64,000 nt of DNA, taken from contig CM027381.1 of the NCBI GenBank assembly GCA_015680905.1, positions 14,361,501 to 14,425,500 on the forward strand. Reading direction: 5' to 3'. Below are positions 21,245 to 32,074 of the stretch, piece by piece. A program made the position numbers and the translations under genes. Origin of the DNA: Coptis chinensis. Taxonomy: Eukaryota; Streptophyta; Magnoliopsida; Ranunculales; Ranunculaceae. The notes beneath the pieces were generated by a model. It saw only the letters and a list, made by a program, of their open reading frames with translations, was not told the origin of the DNA and searched no databases. The stretch's first letter is position 1, and each line of letters opens with the position of its first letter.

Positions 21245-23160
21245 CTAACGTATACTATTCTTATCGATTTTTTGTTTCTTACTTATGAAATATATTGTAC
21301 CCTTCTTGATTCACTAGCTCTTTAATTTTGTATAGTCATAGTGGCAAGAACTATCGACTTTTGGAATTGCTCGAGCAAAGTACGCATTTAGTAACCCAGA
21401 AAGTTTTACTATTTATACAAAGGATGATGAGAAGACTCGATATATTCAGAAGTTGGCTGAAGAACACGGTGATGAGAAGGCTTGATATGAAACAAATGCA
21501 TTTTCAGTGCAATCAAGACATCAAATATGTCCAAAGGAAAGAGAAAGATGAATCCAAATCCAAATTGGAACTATGTGACAATAAGTTTAGTTTCTTTGGA
21601 ATAAAATACAAAGTATCTTCTAATTTGTGTATATGTATTAATGCAAGTATTAATTATGTGTAGTGCCCACAACAACAGGGGGGGGGGATTGAATGCAGAT
21701 ATATATGTATTACACTTTATGCGAGATTTAGTGGAGGATCCTGGTCCACCACTCAAAAAGGTGACTATAAAGTAGCATTATTTTTCATATAGTCTTAGCT
21801 AGCTTATAAATTGGTGCATGAGTAAATACGATAGGCAATGCATTTCTTGCATTATTCATTTTCATAGTATTTATAATATAATTTTCGTCGAACAGGTATT
21901 GGAGTTCTCTAGAAAAAAGAGTTACACCACTGAAATAGATGAACTTCGTCTTGAATTCATCGACTTTATCCAACAATTTATCTGAGTAGTTAATTTGGGT
22001 AAGTGGGCTTCCATATTTTCCCTTTCTTTATGTATATATACTTTTCTTATCGATTTTTTTTTCTTACTTGTGCAATATACCCTTCTTGATTCACTTGCTT
22101 TTTAATTTTATATACTAGTCATAGTGGAATGAGGGCTTCATGATATGATGCAGATGCATGGATCGATTAACAGATGAATAGATGGCAGCTAGCTAGGTAT
22201 TTTGGTGTTGGAAGTGCGCACAACAAGCTAAGATATGGCTAGGATAGCGTTGGCATCATGTAGTTTTTTTTTTGTTTGCTTTAATTTATTGTGATTTTTT
22301 TGGTATTGGAATGACTTATTTTGTTGGGAGTCAAACTGGATGATAGATACTAGGTTTGATCCATGAAATCAATAGAAGTTAATTATTTTGAATGTTGTTT
22401 CTTTTTTCCTGAGTGGATGTTGTTTCCATATCATAAAACAAGTTAAAGCGATTTTGGTTGTGATGTTTTGATAAATGTATGTAGATGTTGTTTCTGTCAT
22501 AAAGCAGGTTAATGGGATTTTGGCTATGATGTATAGGATGCAGGTTGAGAAATGAATACGATCAAATACAAAAATGAGAAAAGGTTTTAAAAAAAGTTAT
22601 TTTCATTTGTCTCGCTTTTTGCAAAAGTGACATAATATCTATTAAAAGTGACACAACTGACCACTCTTATGTGTCGCTTTCTTTTTTTCATACGAGTTAC
22701 ATGGAGTTGATTCTCAAAAATGACACAAGAAGTGGGGGTCTGTTGTGTCGCTTTTGAAGTACTTATGTCACGCTCTGGTCCAAAAGTGATACAACTAGTA
22801 TACTTAATGTGTCGCTTTTGACATACTTATGTCTCGCTCTGGTCCAAATGTGATACAACTAGTATACTTAATGTGTCACTTTTGACGTAATTATATCCCA
22901 CTCTGGTCCAAATGGGATACAACTAGTGTCACTTTTGACAAGCCATGTGACACTCTTTCTTAAAAGTGACACAAGAGGCTATTCTTAAGTGTCATTTTAT
23001 TAACAAAAAGTGACACATTTAGTAAGGCTTTTGTGTCACTTTTGGTTAAGCTTTATGTGTCGGAGGCTGTTAGGTCACTTCATAATTAATTTCAAAATTG
23101 ACACAAGTGACTTCTTGTGTCACTAAAAAAGTGACACAAAAAGCCCTTCCTTTAGTAGAT
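21245..23160 (+). mobile_element. CACTA element A, right-hand part only
   Basis: This segment matches the right end of the complete CACTA element (42700-45144): a Ulp1-like coding remnant, the same 3' non-coding stretch, a subterminal array of GTGTCAC/GTGACAC motifs, and a right terminal repeat ending GCCCTTCCTTTAGTAG at 23143-23158. No left end is found between 17 and 21 kb, so the element is truncated or its left part is unrecognisable. Confidence 0.85.
21345..21989 (+). pseudogene. Ulp1-like protease remnant of CACTA A
   Basis: It shares the stretch GIARAKYAF...NPESFTIYTKDD with the complete element. The His-containing GHW core is missing because about 355 bases are deleted near 21475, with an 18-base filler copied from nearby. 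The C-terminal block is still present (CPQQQ-like start near 21664, DLVEDPGPP, then ELRLEFIDFIQQFI), broken by frameshifts. An ECR triplet remains where Ulp1 proteases have the catalytic Cys. Confidence 0.75.
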
Positions 23161-23693
23161 ATTGGTGAGGGGCTATACTAGAGCTCATGGTACTAAAAGA
23201 TGCTCCATCAAAATAGATATCACCAAAGCATTTGGTACGGTTAGTTGGCAATCTATTGAGATGGTAATGTCAAGGTTCAAATTCCTAGAAAAGTTCATTA
23301 AGTGGACCAAAATGTGCTATACTACACCTTTCTTCTCCATTTTAGTCAATGGCACACCTCAAGGTTATTTTGCTTGCTACAGGGGGCTTTGACAAGGAGA
23401 CCCTATTTCTCCCTATCTTTTTGTCTTAGTCCATCATGGAGATGCTAGGAGCCAAGTTGAATTGAAATGTGTCAGTGAAAGACTTTTCTTACCATTCCAA
23501 ATGCAAAAAGCTGAATATTACTCACCTATGCTTTGCGGATGACATTTTGTTGTTCTGTAAATGTGATGTTATGACTATTCAAACTGTCAAGAACACTCTC
23601 GAGGAATTCTATGCTTATACTAGTCGAAAGTTGAACAGTCATAAAACTACTTTGCTTGCTGGAAGTATGAGTCAGCATGAAGCACATGACTTA
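23161..23693 (+). pseudogene. LINE (L1-type) reverse transcriptase fragment
   Basis: Translation in three pieces: KRCSIKIDITKAFGTVSW and FIKWTKMCYTTPFFSILVNG (residues up to 23390), then after a stop QGDPISPYLF, then THLCFADDILLFCKCD with the FADD active-site motif. It aligns with the minus-strand LINE at 45205-47150. Both ends are cut exactly at CACTA terminal repeats: the right end of element A on the left and the left end of element B on the right. Confidence 0.85.
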
Positions 23694-24630
23694 TACTACT
23701 AAAGGAAGGGCTTTCTGTGTCACTTTTTTTTTTTTTATCTTGTGTCACTTACTAGAAAAAAGTGACACACAGAGTTTTGATGTGTCACTTTTTTATGGAA
23801 CGAGGGCTGATGTGTTGCTTCTAGGAAAAGTGACACAAGTAATTTTATTTTTTAGGTCACGTTATTTGAAAGTGACACTAGTGTTTTGCATTGTTGTGTC
23901 ACTTTTCAGTAAAGGGAAAACAAATAAAAAACAGCTACTATAAAAGAAGAAAAAAAATGACACAAGTAACTGCTGGACCAAAATACAAAACTATACTCGA
24001 AGTCTATTATCTAAAAATAAATACTCGAGACCAAAATATCAATAATAATAATTTTAAAGCGTTATAGTAGCTTGGTTACAGTTATTCTAACGTTTACATC
24101 CATGAGTTAAAAAAATAATAATAAAAGGGGATGACCATAAAATTGAAACCGCAACTTTTTGCTGAGATATCCTTTTTGCTCAAATTCAAGTTCTATTTTA
24201 TTTTCAAATCCCCCTTTTCATACTCTTCTCTTTTTTTATATAAAAGCCTAACAACTTGAATCATTGAATTTCCATCTCTCCCCATAAACCCTTTCAATTC
24301 CCTCTCTCGCTATCTCTCTCTCAGTAGCAGACAAACAACAACTCAGTAGCAGACAAGCCGGGTCAACAAGAGCTTGAAGGAGGAAGACTAACCAGGTAAA
24401 TGATTTCTGTCTCCTCTATTTGTTTGCTCTAGTTAACTGTTAGAGCACAAATTCTAATTGTTTTTGGTTTTTCAATTTGAGAATTATAGTGTATCCGACC
24501 TCTAGCTAAAAGGAGGTATCTTTAGAATTTTAACGTTATTTGCCATTTTTTCTTTTGTTGCAAGAATTTTTTTTATACCCTCTTTTTAGATCTTTCTGGA
24601 CTACTCGAGTCTATCCGGTAAGTTTTTCTT
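23694..24630 (+). mobile_element. CACTA element B, left end only
   Basis: It begins TACTACTAAAGGAAGGGC, one base off the canonical CACTA start, followed by about 230 bp of GTGTCAC subterminal repeats nearly identical in order to those at 28729-28960. A pyrimidine-rich leader (24240-24395) ending in a donor-like ACCAG/GTAAATG resembles a transposase 5' UTR. Similarity ends where a Copia element begins (about 24630). The right end is not identified. Confidence 0.75.
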
Positions 24631-26900
24631 CTCTATTGATTATTCTTAGCTTCTTCACTCGTACTAGCCAAAGCAATAATCTCAAACTCCATAGCATACT
24701 ATGCTATAATCGTTTGTTTCTTAGACTTCCAAGATACAACACCTCCACCAATGCTAAACACATAGCCACTGGTGATCTCGAAGTCTTTTGAAAGGATGTT
24801 CCAATCCGAATCTATTGCCTGCTAGTGTACCTGCAAATAACACCTACTGCATAGGCGATGTCAGGTCTTATACAATCCGTAGCATATCTCAAACTACCAA
24901 TGATACTTGCATATTCCTTCTGATTCACAGGTTCACCATTATTTGCAAATAATTTAACACAGGGATCAAAAGGAGTATTAATAGTCACGCAATCGAAAGT
25001 TATACTTCTTCAACACTTTTTCAATGTAGTGTGACTGATCCAACCATATGTCATCAGATGATCTTGTAATTTTGATTCCCAACATTACATCAGCCTCACC
25101 TAAGTCCTTCATATCAAAATTAGAAGACAACAGGTTCTTGGCTTGTTTCGGAACATGTAAATTAGAACTAAAGATTAGTAGATTATCAGCATATAAGCAT
25201 ATGATAACACTTATATCACATCAGAATACTTATAATAAATACACTTGTCGCTTTCATTTATCTTGAACCCACTGGTAATGATAAAGTTATCAAACTTCTC
25301 ATGCCACTGTTTAGGTGCCTGTTTCAACCCATAAAGTGACTTAAGTAATCTACATACCTTTTTGCCATTACCTGGTTCCACGTATCCTGTTGGTTGATCC
25401 ATTTAAATCTCCTCTTCTAAATTCCCATTTAGAAAGGCTGTCTTAACATCCATTTGATGAATAACAAGATTATGAACAGCAGCAACATAAAATAATACTC
25501 TAATGAATGTTATCCGTGTAACAGGTGAATATGTGTCAAAGAAATCAAAGTTCTCTCTCTGTCTAAAGCCCTTGATAACAAGCCTTGCTTTAAACTTATC
25601 TACTGAACCATCGATTTTAAACTTCCTTTTTAAAACCTATTTGATTCCTATAGTTTTACAACCAATAGGCAAATCAACAAGTTTCCAAGTTTTGCTTTCC
25701 ATGAGAGAATCAATCTCACTTGAATGGCATCTCTCCAAAACTCGAAATCAAAAGATGTGAAAGCTTCTTCAATGGAGGAGGGATCTCCTTCCAAAGTACA
25801 GTGACAAAGTCGGGTCCCAAGACCTTAGTGACCCTAAGCTCTTTTATTTCTTCTAGGTTCATCTTCTATGCTAATGATTCTATCATGCAACTAGATATGT
25901 AAGTGTCAGAAACATCAATATTAGGGGCCTTGGAGGATAATACCCCCCACTAGCACCCCCACTATTTTTAGATAAATATGGAAATCTATCTTCAAGAAAC
26001 TCAGCATAAGATGATCAACAAAAACATTACTCTTCATTTCTAGAAAAATGTAGGCATTGCTCCATAGCATTGCCTAAAAAGACACACTCAAAAGCCTTAC
26101 ACTCAAGCTTTGAGATATTAGGATCATGCTTTCTTACAAAAGCCAAACATCCCCAAGTTCTGGAGTAACTCAAATTAGGTTTCATGTTCTTCCATAGCTT
26201 ATAAGGTGTAACATTTGTCTTAAAATTAACAATACTATTCAGCACATATATAGCATATAGTCAAAACAGCTTCACCCACAAAATTGAGGGTGCTCCAGAA
26301 CTAAGCAACATAACAACAATTAATCCCTTAAGTGTTCTATTCTTACATTCAACTACTTCATTCATTTCAAGTGAATAAGGAGTTGTTGTCTCATGAATAA
26401 TACCATGTGATTGTAAGAAAAATATTAAAATCAACATAACCATATTCAGTACCTCAATCAATTTCAATTACTTTAATGTTTCTATCATGTTGATTTTGAA
26501 CCTCAAGTACATAAGTTTTAAAAGCATAAAAACACCACTTTTATCCTTCAACAAATAAACATATGTAAGTTTCGAGCAATCATCAATGAAGATAATAAAA
26601 TATCTTTTACCACCTCTAGTCAGAACACCTTCAAGCTCACAAATATCAATATATACCAAGTCTAAGCAAATTTGTACTCCTTTTAACTGACTTGTGAGGC
26701 TTCTTTGTGATTTTGGCCTTAGTGCAAGATTCACCGTGTACAAAATCATCATCATTCAAATTAAGAATTAGACCAAGTATGTTTATGTTCTTAATATATT
26801 TCGTGTTAATATGACATAATCTACCATGCCAAACATTAACATAACAAGAAATCATGTAAGTAGACGTTTAAGATTATTAAGATCGACAACATCCAATTCA
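24631..26900 (-). mobile_element. Ty1/Copia retrotransposon pol remnant, decayed
   Basis: Minus-strand order: GAG-pre-integrase (VWHGRLCHINTKYIKNI, about 26830), integrase with YIDICELEGV and FIIFIDDCSKLTYVYLL (26755-26468), further integrase pieces (26467-26027), reverse transcriptase with KARLVIKGF, HQMDVKTAFLNGNLEEE and KSLYGLKQAPKQWHEKFDN (25800-25211), a degenerate YADN where YVDD is expected (about 25190), and RNase H with TSGYVFSIGGGVVSWKSKKQ (about 24760) ending near 24636. Stops and frameshifts occur throughout. The domain order INT-RT-RH defines Copia. No LTRs were identified. Confidence 0.88.
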
Positions 26901-28728
26901 GTCCATACACCTAACAATCTCCACCTTGGACCAAAACTGGTCTAACCGAACCATCGACTTTGTCTCACTAGTAAGGCGTGACCAGGGCCAAGCCTAGGGA
27001 CCATCCATGGTACCCTCACAGATCTCTCAACTAAGACTAATATTGTCCCCAACCTTAGGCATCACTTGGCCCAATCTTCAATTGGACCTCATCTAAGGTG
27101 TGGGGTTCTATATCAATAGAAGTGTAGCTCCATTACTACTTGATGTGGGATCAACAAACTTCAATATCTCCTTACATGCATATCCCTTACCAACAAAGAC
27201 ACCAAACTTGGTGATCATATATGTACAAAAGAGAAATTAATCTCAAACAATTATATTTAGTCAATGAAAAAAAATTCAATGCATGTTAATCAACACCTAG
27301 TGCCACAACATATTGACAAGATAAATAACTAGAGCATATAGTCTTAGGTTTTAAACTTTCTTAAATTGAAAATCCTAGCATGTAATTCTATGTTTTAATA
27401 CATCTCACAATATAAAACAAAGAATTTCAGAGATTTGGTAAGGAATACGATACCTATCCGATTGAAAAATCGGATCTTCATGCATGTTTCGCTATTCGGC
27501 TGAAAATTGGCTCATAAAGAACTGTAATACTTAATCAGCTCTGGACAAACTATGCTTCGAGCCATACACCGTTGGAAACATCTCTAAGTTAGCTTTCTAA
27601 TGCAAAAAGCAGATTGTGAATCCTATCATCAAGCAAAAAGTTATAGCCATTTTCGTCAGAACTGTCCTACCATTATGAATTTCAAACTATTTCTTCTTTT
27701 CCGATAATCTCCAAATATCGAACTGGTTTGCAACCCCAACCCCAACCCCAAGGGACAACCTTCCGAAAATAAGCATAAGGAATTAAGGTTATGTACAGCC
27801 AACCCATTAAGATCAGCTCCGATGAAAAAATATATATATATACCGCCACACAGCATGGACACCTTCCGCCCATTCAATTTCTGGTGCACCAATGTGAGTA
27901 GTCCTATCCATGATTCCACAGGCCATGTGTGTCCAATATGGGGTAAGGCTCTCATATATTCAAAGTTCAAACAAGCTCACTAGATTTTCCATCTGACGTG
28001 CGACATGTGCTTACACATCACTTCTTATTGGCTCCTTTTACATGTGCTCTTAACCATTTGATTGTCACTATTTAACATTATTTGAATTGTGTTGGGATGT
28101 CGTGGACTGGGAACAATCAGGGATCAATCTGACGTTACCTCCGAACGAACTTGTGTTGGATTGTTTTCGAATTGAGTGTGATGTGGCATCGTTTCCTCTG
28201 CCATTATAATCATCGTAATCACTTAATCCATCAACGAAAACTAAAACTAGTAAACAAATATTAATCTTTCTTCATATTCATTGTCAAACAACCTTAAAAT
28301 TATTGGGAACAATTTCTGCAACAAAAACAAAGAATGAATATAAAAAGGCTGAGGCACAGATTGGTACGCTCTCTTTAAGGTTGTTTCGCGTCTGTTATTC
28401 TCTATGTAGACAGACCACGTCAACTTCCAGGATACAACAGCCAACTCTTCTCTGTTTACTGCACACAAACCAAAGAAAAAAAGGACGAACAACGAGATTG
28501 ATATTTTGACTGCCCAAAAACACAGTTTTTTAATATAAAATAAGGTTTTGCAGATTCTATATAAGTTGCTAAAAGAGGCATTTATATAGAGACAAGAAAC
28601 GTGGAACACTCGTAGATCCATTTTTGTAGAGAACTGCTTCAATTTTCCGATAGGAATTATAGTCCACTAGTCCATTACGTTTCTGTTTCCCAATCTATAT
28701 CCAATTCTGTTTCCAAACCTATTAGAAA
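26901..28728. other. No recognisable gene
   Basis: This stretch includes part of whatever flanked the Copia element, (CCCCAA)-like repeats near 27735, and AT-rich DNA. Open stretches up to 131 aa (minus, 28247-28642) show no domain. It ends at the left end of the complete CACTA element. Confidence 0.5.
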
Positions 28729-28960
28729 CACTACTAAAAGAAGGGCTTTTTGTGTCACTTATTTTTTTTGTCTTGTGTCACTTACTAGAAAAAAGTGACA
28801 CACAGAGTTTTGATGTGTCACTTTTTTATAGAAGGAGGGCTGATGTGTTGCTTTTAGGAAAAGTGACACAAGTAATTTTATTTTTTGTGTCCCATTATTT
28901 GAAAGTGACACTAGTGGTTTGCCTTGATGTGTCACTTCTGGATGTAAAAATATCGAAAAC
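28729..28960 (+). repeat. Left terminal inverted repeat and subterminal motif cluster
   Basis: An 18-bp terminal repeat is followed by about eight GTGTCACTT or AAGTGACAC motifs in both orientations. In En/Spm-type elements a regulatory transposase protein binds short subterminal motifs of this kind; that function is inferred here from position and repetition. Confidence 0.88.
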
Positions 28961-29039
28961 AAAAATTAACAAATTATCGAAATAAATAAAAGCGACACGG
29001 TAAGAGTCACGAAAGTACTAATAATTACTTCAGATGCCA

Positions 29040-29353
29040 TGAAACTCAAAGTTATCATTTTGTGGCGCCCGCTATTTTTTTAGTTCCCTCCCAAAACAAC
29101 TAACTTTCTAAACCTAAAAGGAAACGGAAAGGAAAGAGAATAGAAATAGAAACTGAAGGTGTTTAAATCACTTCAGAAACTCATCAAAAAACGTAAGAAA
29201 AAAACGAGAAAAGCAAAACCGTCTCTCAGAACCGTTCTTCTTCCCAAATTCTCACCGGTAACGCTGGCTCTCCTCACCCATCTCGTCCATCCCTCGTTCT
29301 CTCGGTTAAACTTTCCAGCTCTCTCTCTCTCTCTCTCTAGCAAAAAAATAAAG
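29040..29353 (+). other. Probable 5' leader exon of CACTA transposase
   Basis: A pyrimidine-rich region (CTCTCTCT run at 29321-29338) ends in a consensus donor, TAAAG/GTAAGAT, at 29353/29354. It occupies the same place relative to the left end as the leader of element B. The next coding sequence is 2.7 kb downstream, implying a long first intron. Confidence 0.5.
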
Positions 29354-31675
29354 GTAAGATTTTTTTTTCGTTTTTATTTAATTGTCTATGTTTTGGATGC
29401 TATTAATCTGTTCTAAGTTTTGTTTTTGTGTGGTAGCAGTCTATTATGTTGCTCTTTCAGTTGTTTCTTTGGATTTTTTTGCTTTTATCATTTGTCAAAA
29501 GCTGTGGGATCTCGAACATATGCGTCGACCACCTCTAATCTCCCCCGTTTGATACGTGTTGTGCCCTTCTGTTTTCCTCGCACACTTTTATTGTTTGGTT
29601 ACCCACTGAAAGTTGTATTACAAAGAAAACGTTCTTCTATCCTGTTTTGGCCTCTGAGCAACTTTTTTGCATTCTTTTCATGTTTCAATATCTTTACCAA
29701 AAATTCTTTGAAGTATTTTTGTTTTTACTTAATTTTTTTTTCAAGTAAGAACCCTTCTCTGTTCATAGGAAAAGGGCATTTGACAGGGTATTCTCGTGAT
29801 GAATCTTTGCCGACATTAATAACACTTGCTTCTCCTTTCCAAGACCTGTTATTTTAGATTCCGATGCTAGTTTGCTTCCCCACAATTCTTTGTAGCTAAA
29901 AATTGATATGTTTTTTTTTTTTTTAAAGTAATGAACATGGTTTTGTGATTTTGTCTATTATTGTTAGATACAAATAAGAAAAAGTCAAATGTCATGCTGT
30001 CTCTATAACCGCGGTACCCCATAATAAAAGAAATACAAAATTGATATACTATTTGGTGGAGAAATCTAGTATAGGGAGGAGCAAATACATACAAAACTGT
30101 TATTGTATGTGGGTAGTAGTTGCAATTTATTAATGGGTTTTTTTTTTCTGTATGTGTCTTGTTTCTTGAAATGTATGTGCATCAGATCCATGTGCTTAAT
30201 GACTTCACATGCTTCTATGGAGGTCCCATATTTGTCGTCTCATATGTCATATATTGTTATCTCCATTATGTGGTGGAGGCACGATCCATTTGCTCTTTGA
30301 TTGCCATGTTACCCTGTGTTTCTTGCTGAAAGGGCTTTGGATTGCATTGTTTGAGCTCTATCAAATATATCAAGTTTAGATAACTATGTTAGTTTTGATA
30401 TGTCACTGTTGTATTTTGACTGAACGGTTCTTTTGGACACTGCTTTAGGGAAATACTAGTATTATGACTGCAGTATGCATTAGTGAAACTTAAATCTCTT
30501 TTTAATGGACCTTTAAATGTTGTTTGTACTTAATTGATTCATTTGTGCCCATTTCTTCTTTTGGATTTTGGTGAAGAAGCAATGCTTGGAACCTAGACTG
30601 GACTGGATTGTTATATTTTTTATGAATCATTTCCTATAGGCAGGGCCGACCCTGACTTAGGAGACTCATGAAATCGAAAGAGATTACACTTGTCATTGTG
30701 TCTAGCATTTTCTATAGATCTATAGGAATTTTATGGTGTACTGGATCAAAGATATATGGTTAGGTCTGTATATAGAATTTCATTGACAAATTGTCAGTTA
30801 GGACCCTTTGCATTGCTTTTGGTGCCCTAATGTTTCAACTAATTCATCCATCTTCTGATGGGCATAATAATGAATGAGTGCAGTTGTGCATTTTATGAAT
30901 GTTGCAAGTGATATCGGTTCATATGGCGAAGTCTTTTAGCCCCGAAAGTACGCAATTCTGAATTCTCATTTGTCGCATATATGTTGATTGTTGTATTTTC
31001 AATCTGTTGGTACATTGATATATATTGTTTGTAATTTAGTTATTTCCTGTCCTTGTAAACATCGGGATGAGAAGTTTTACAGGTACCGGTTAATGTACCC
31101 ACTTTCTTACATTTGCTAAAAGCCTAAAACTACTTAAGTAAGAGCCACTTTTGACCGGTTCAATAAATAAAAATTGGTTTTATATAAAAAATGCAAAACA
31201 ACATATGCAAATGGGAAGTAGGTGCACCCTTTACACTTAATTTGTTTCTCCTTATGGTATATGATTTAGTAAATCCCCTTTGGCTATTCGTTTTTAGAAA
31301 CTCGAAGTAAAAAAAAAGTGGTATGGTACATCATTTTGTTGACCGAAATGCAGTCATTGAAGAGATTTTTAACCCTTGTATATATAGCCCACCTCATCTA
31401 ATTTGGCGGTCCTGTTTTTCGAAAGTGAAACACTTATGTTTCAAATGAGATTGTCATCGTCGAGAGTCCATTTTGGTTTCGTACAACGATATGCGGTGTG
31501 AATTCTTGTAACGCAAGTTCAATGAAGTTTCCAAAGAAGTTATGTTCCACTAGAGAAGTCACCGTGGAACTCCATGTTTCATAAAGATTTTTAGTAATTG
31601 CATTTATGCTTTGTATTCTCAATCACAAAGGCAACATTCATTAATACTCCACGGCCCGCGGCCCTTCAGGACGGC

Positions 31676-31717
<42 letters not shown>

Positions 31718-32070
31718 CAAAAACGTGTCCGGCGACGATCCGTTTCCTATATTTTTGAAAAATGCCGTGTCCGCGTATCCGTGTCGTGTCGTATCTGTGT
31801 CGCATGTCGGTATCCGTGCTTCTTAGCTTCTATTTGGTTATTGAGAGTAGCCTAAATTGGTTAGTTAGATTTCCAATGTAATTTGATTTTGCATAATACC
31901 ATTATCATATCATCTTAGACTTACTTAATGTTTTTCCTACTAATGTGTCATGTGTTGATATCATCTTGCCATGATACTTTATTTTTGAATGTGTGGTCTT
32001 TGTACTTGATTTTTTTTTTTTTTTTTTGACTCTGTTTTTCTTTAAGAGATCGGTTTGTTGCATTTTGCTT
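29354..32070 (+). other. Probable long intron of CACTA transposase; no gene
   Basis: T-rich, with no coding signal. It includes a (TA)n run at 31679-31712 followed by a GC-richer patch with repeated CGTGTC/CCGTGTC words, and a GCAGGGCCGACCCTGA stretch at 30641 resembling one end of a hAT-type element whose other end I could not find. Confidence 0.5.
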
Positions 32071-32074
32071 CGAT

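Noticed and set aside
27656-27970. 104-aa minus-strand ORF
   Set aside because: Low-complexity Gly/Leu and a TA repeat; no domain and no supporting context.
30641-30840. Possible hAT-type MITE starting at GCAGGGCCGACCCTGA
   Set aside because: Only one end is recognisable; no matching inverted end or 8-bp duplication was found.
31598-31855. 85-aa and 71-aa ORFs with IYIYIY runs
   Set aside because: Produced by translation of a (TA)n microsatellite.
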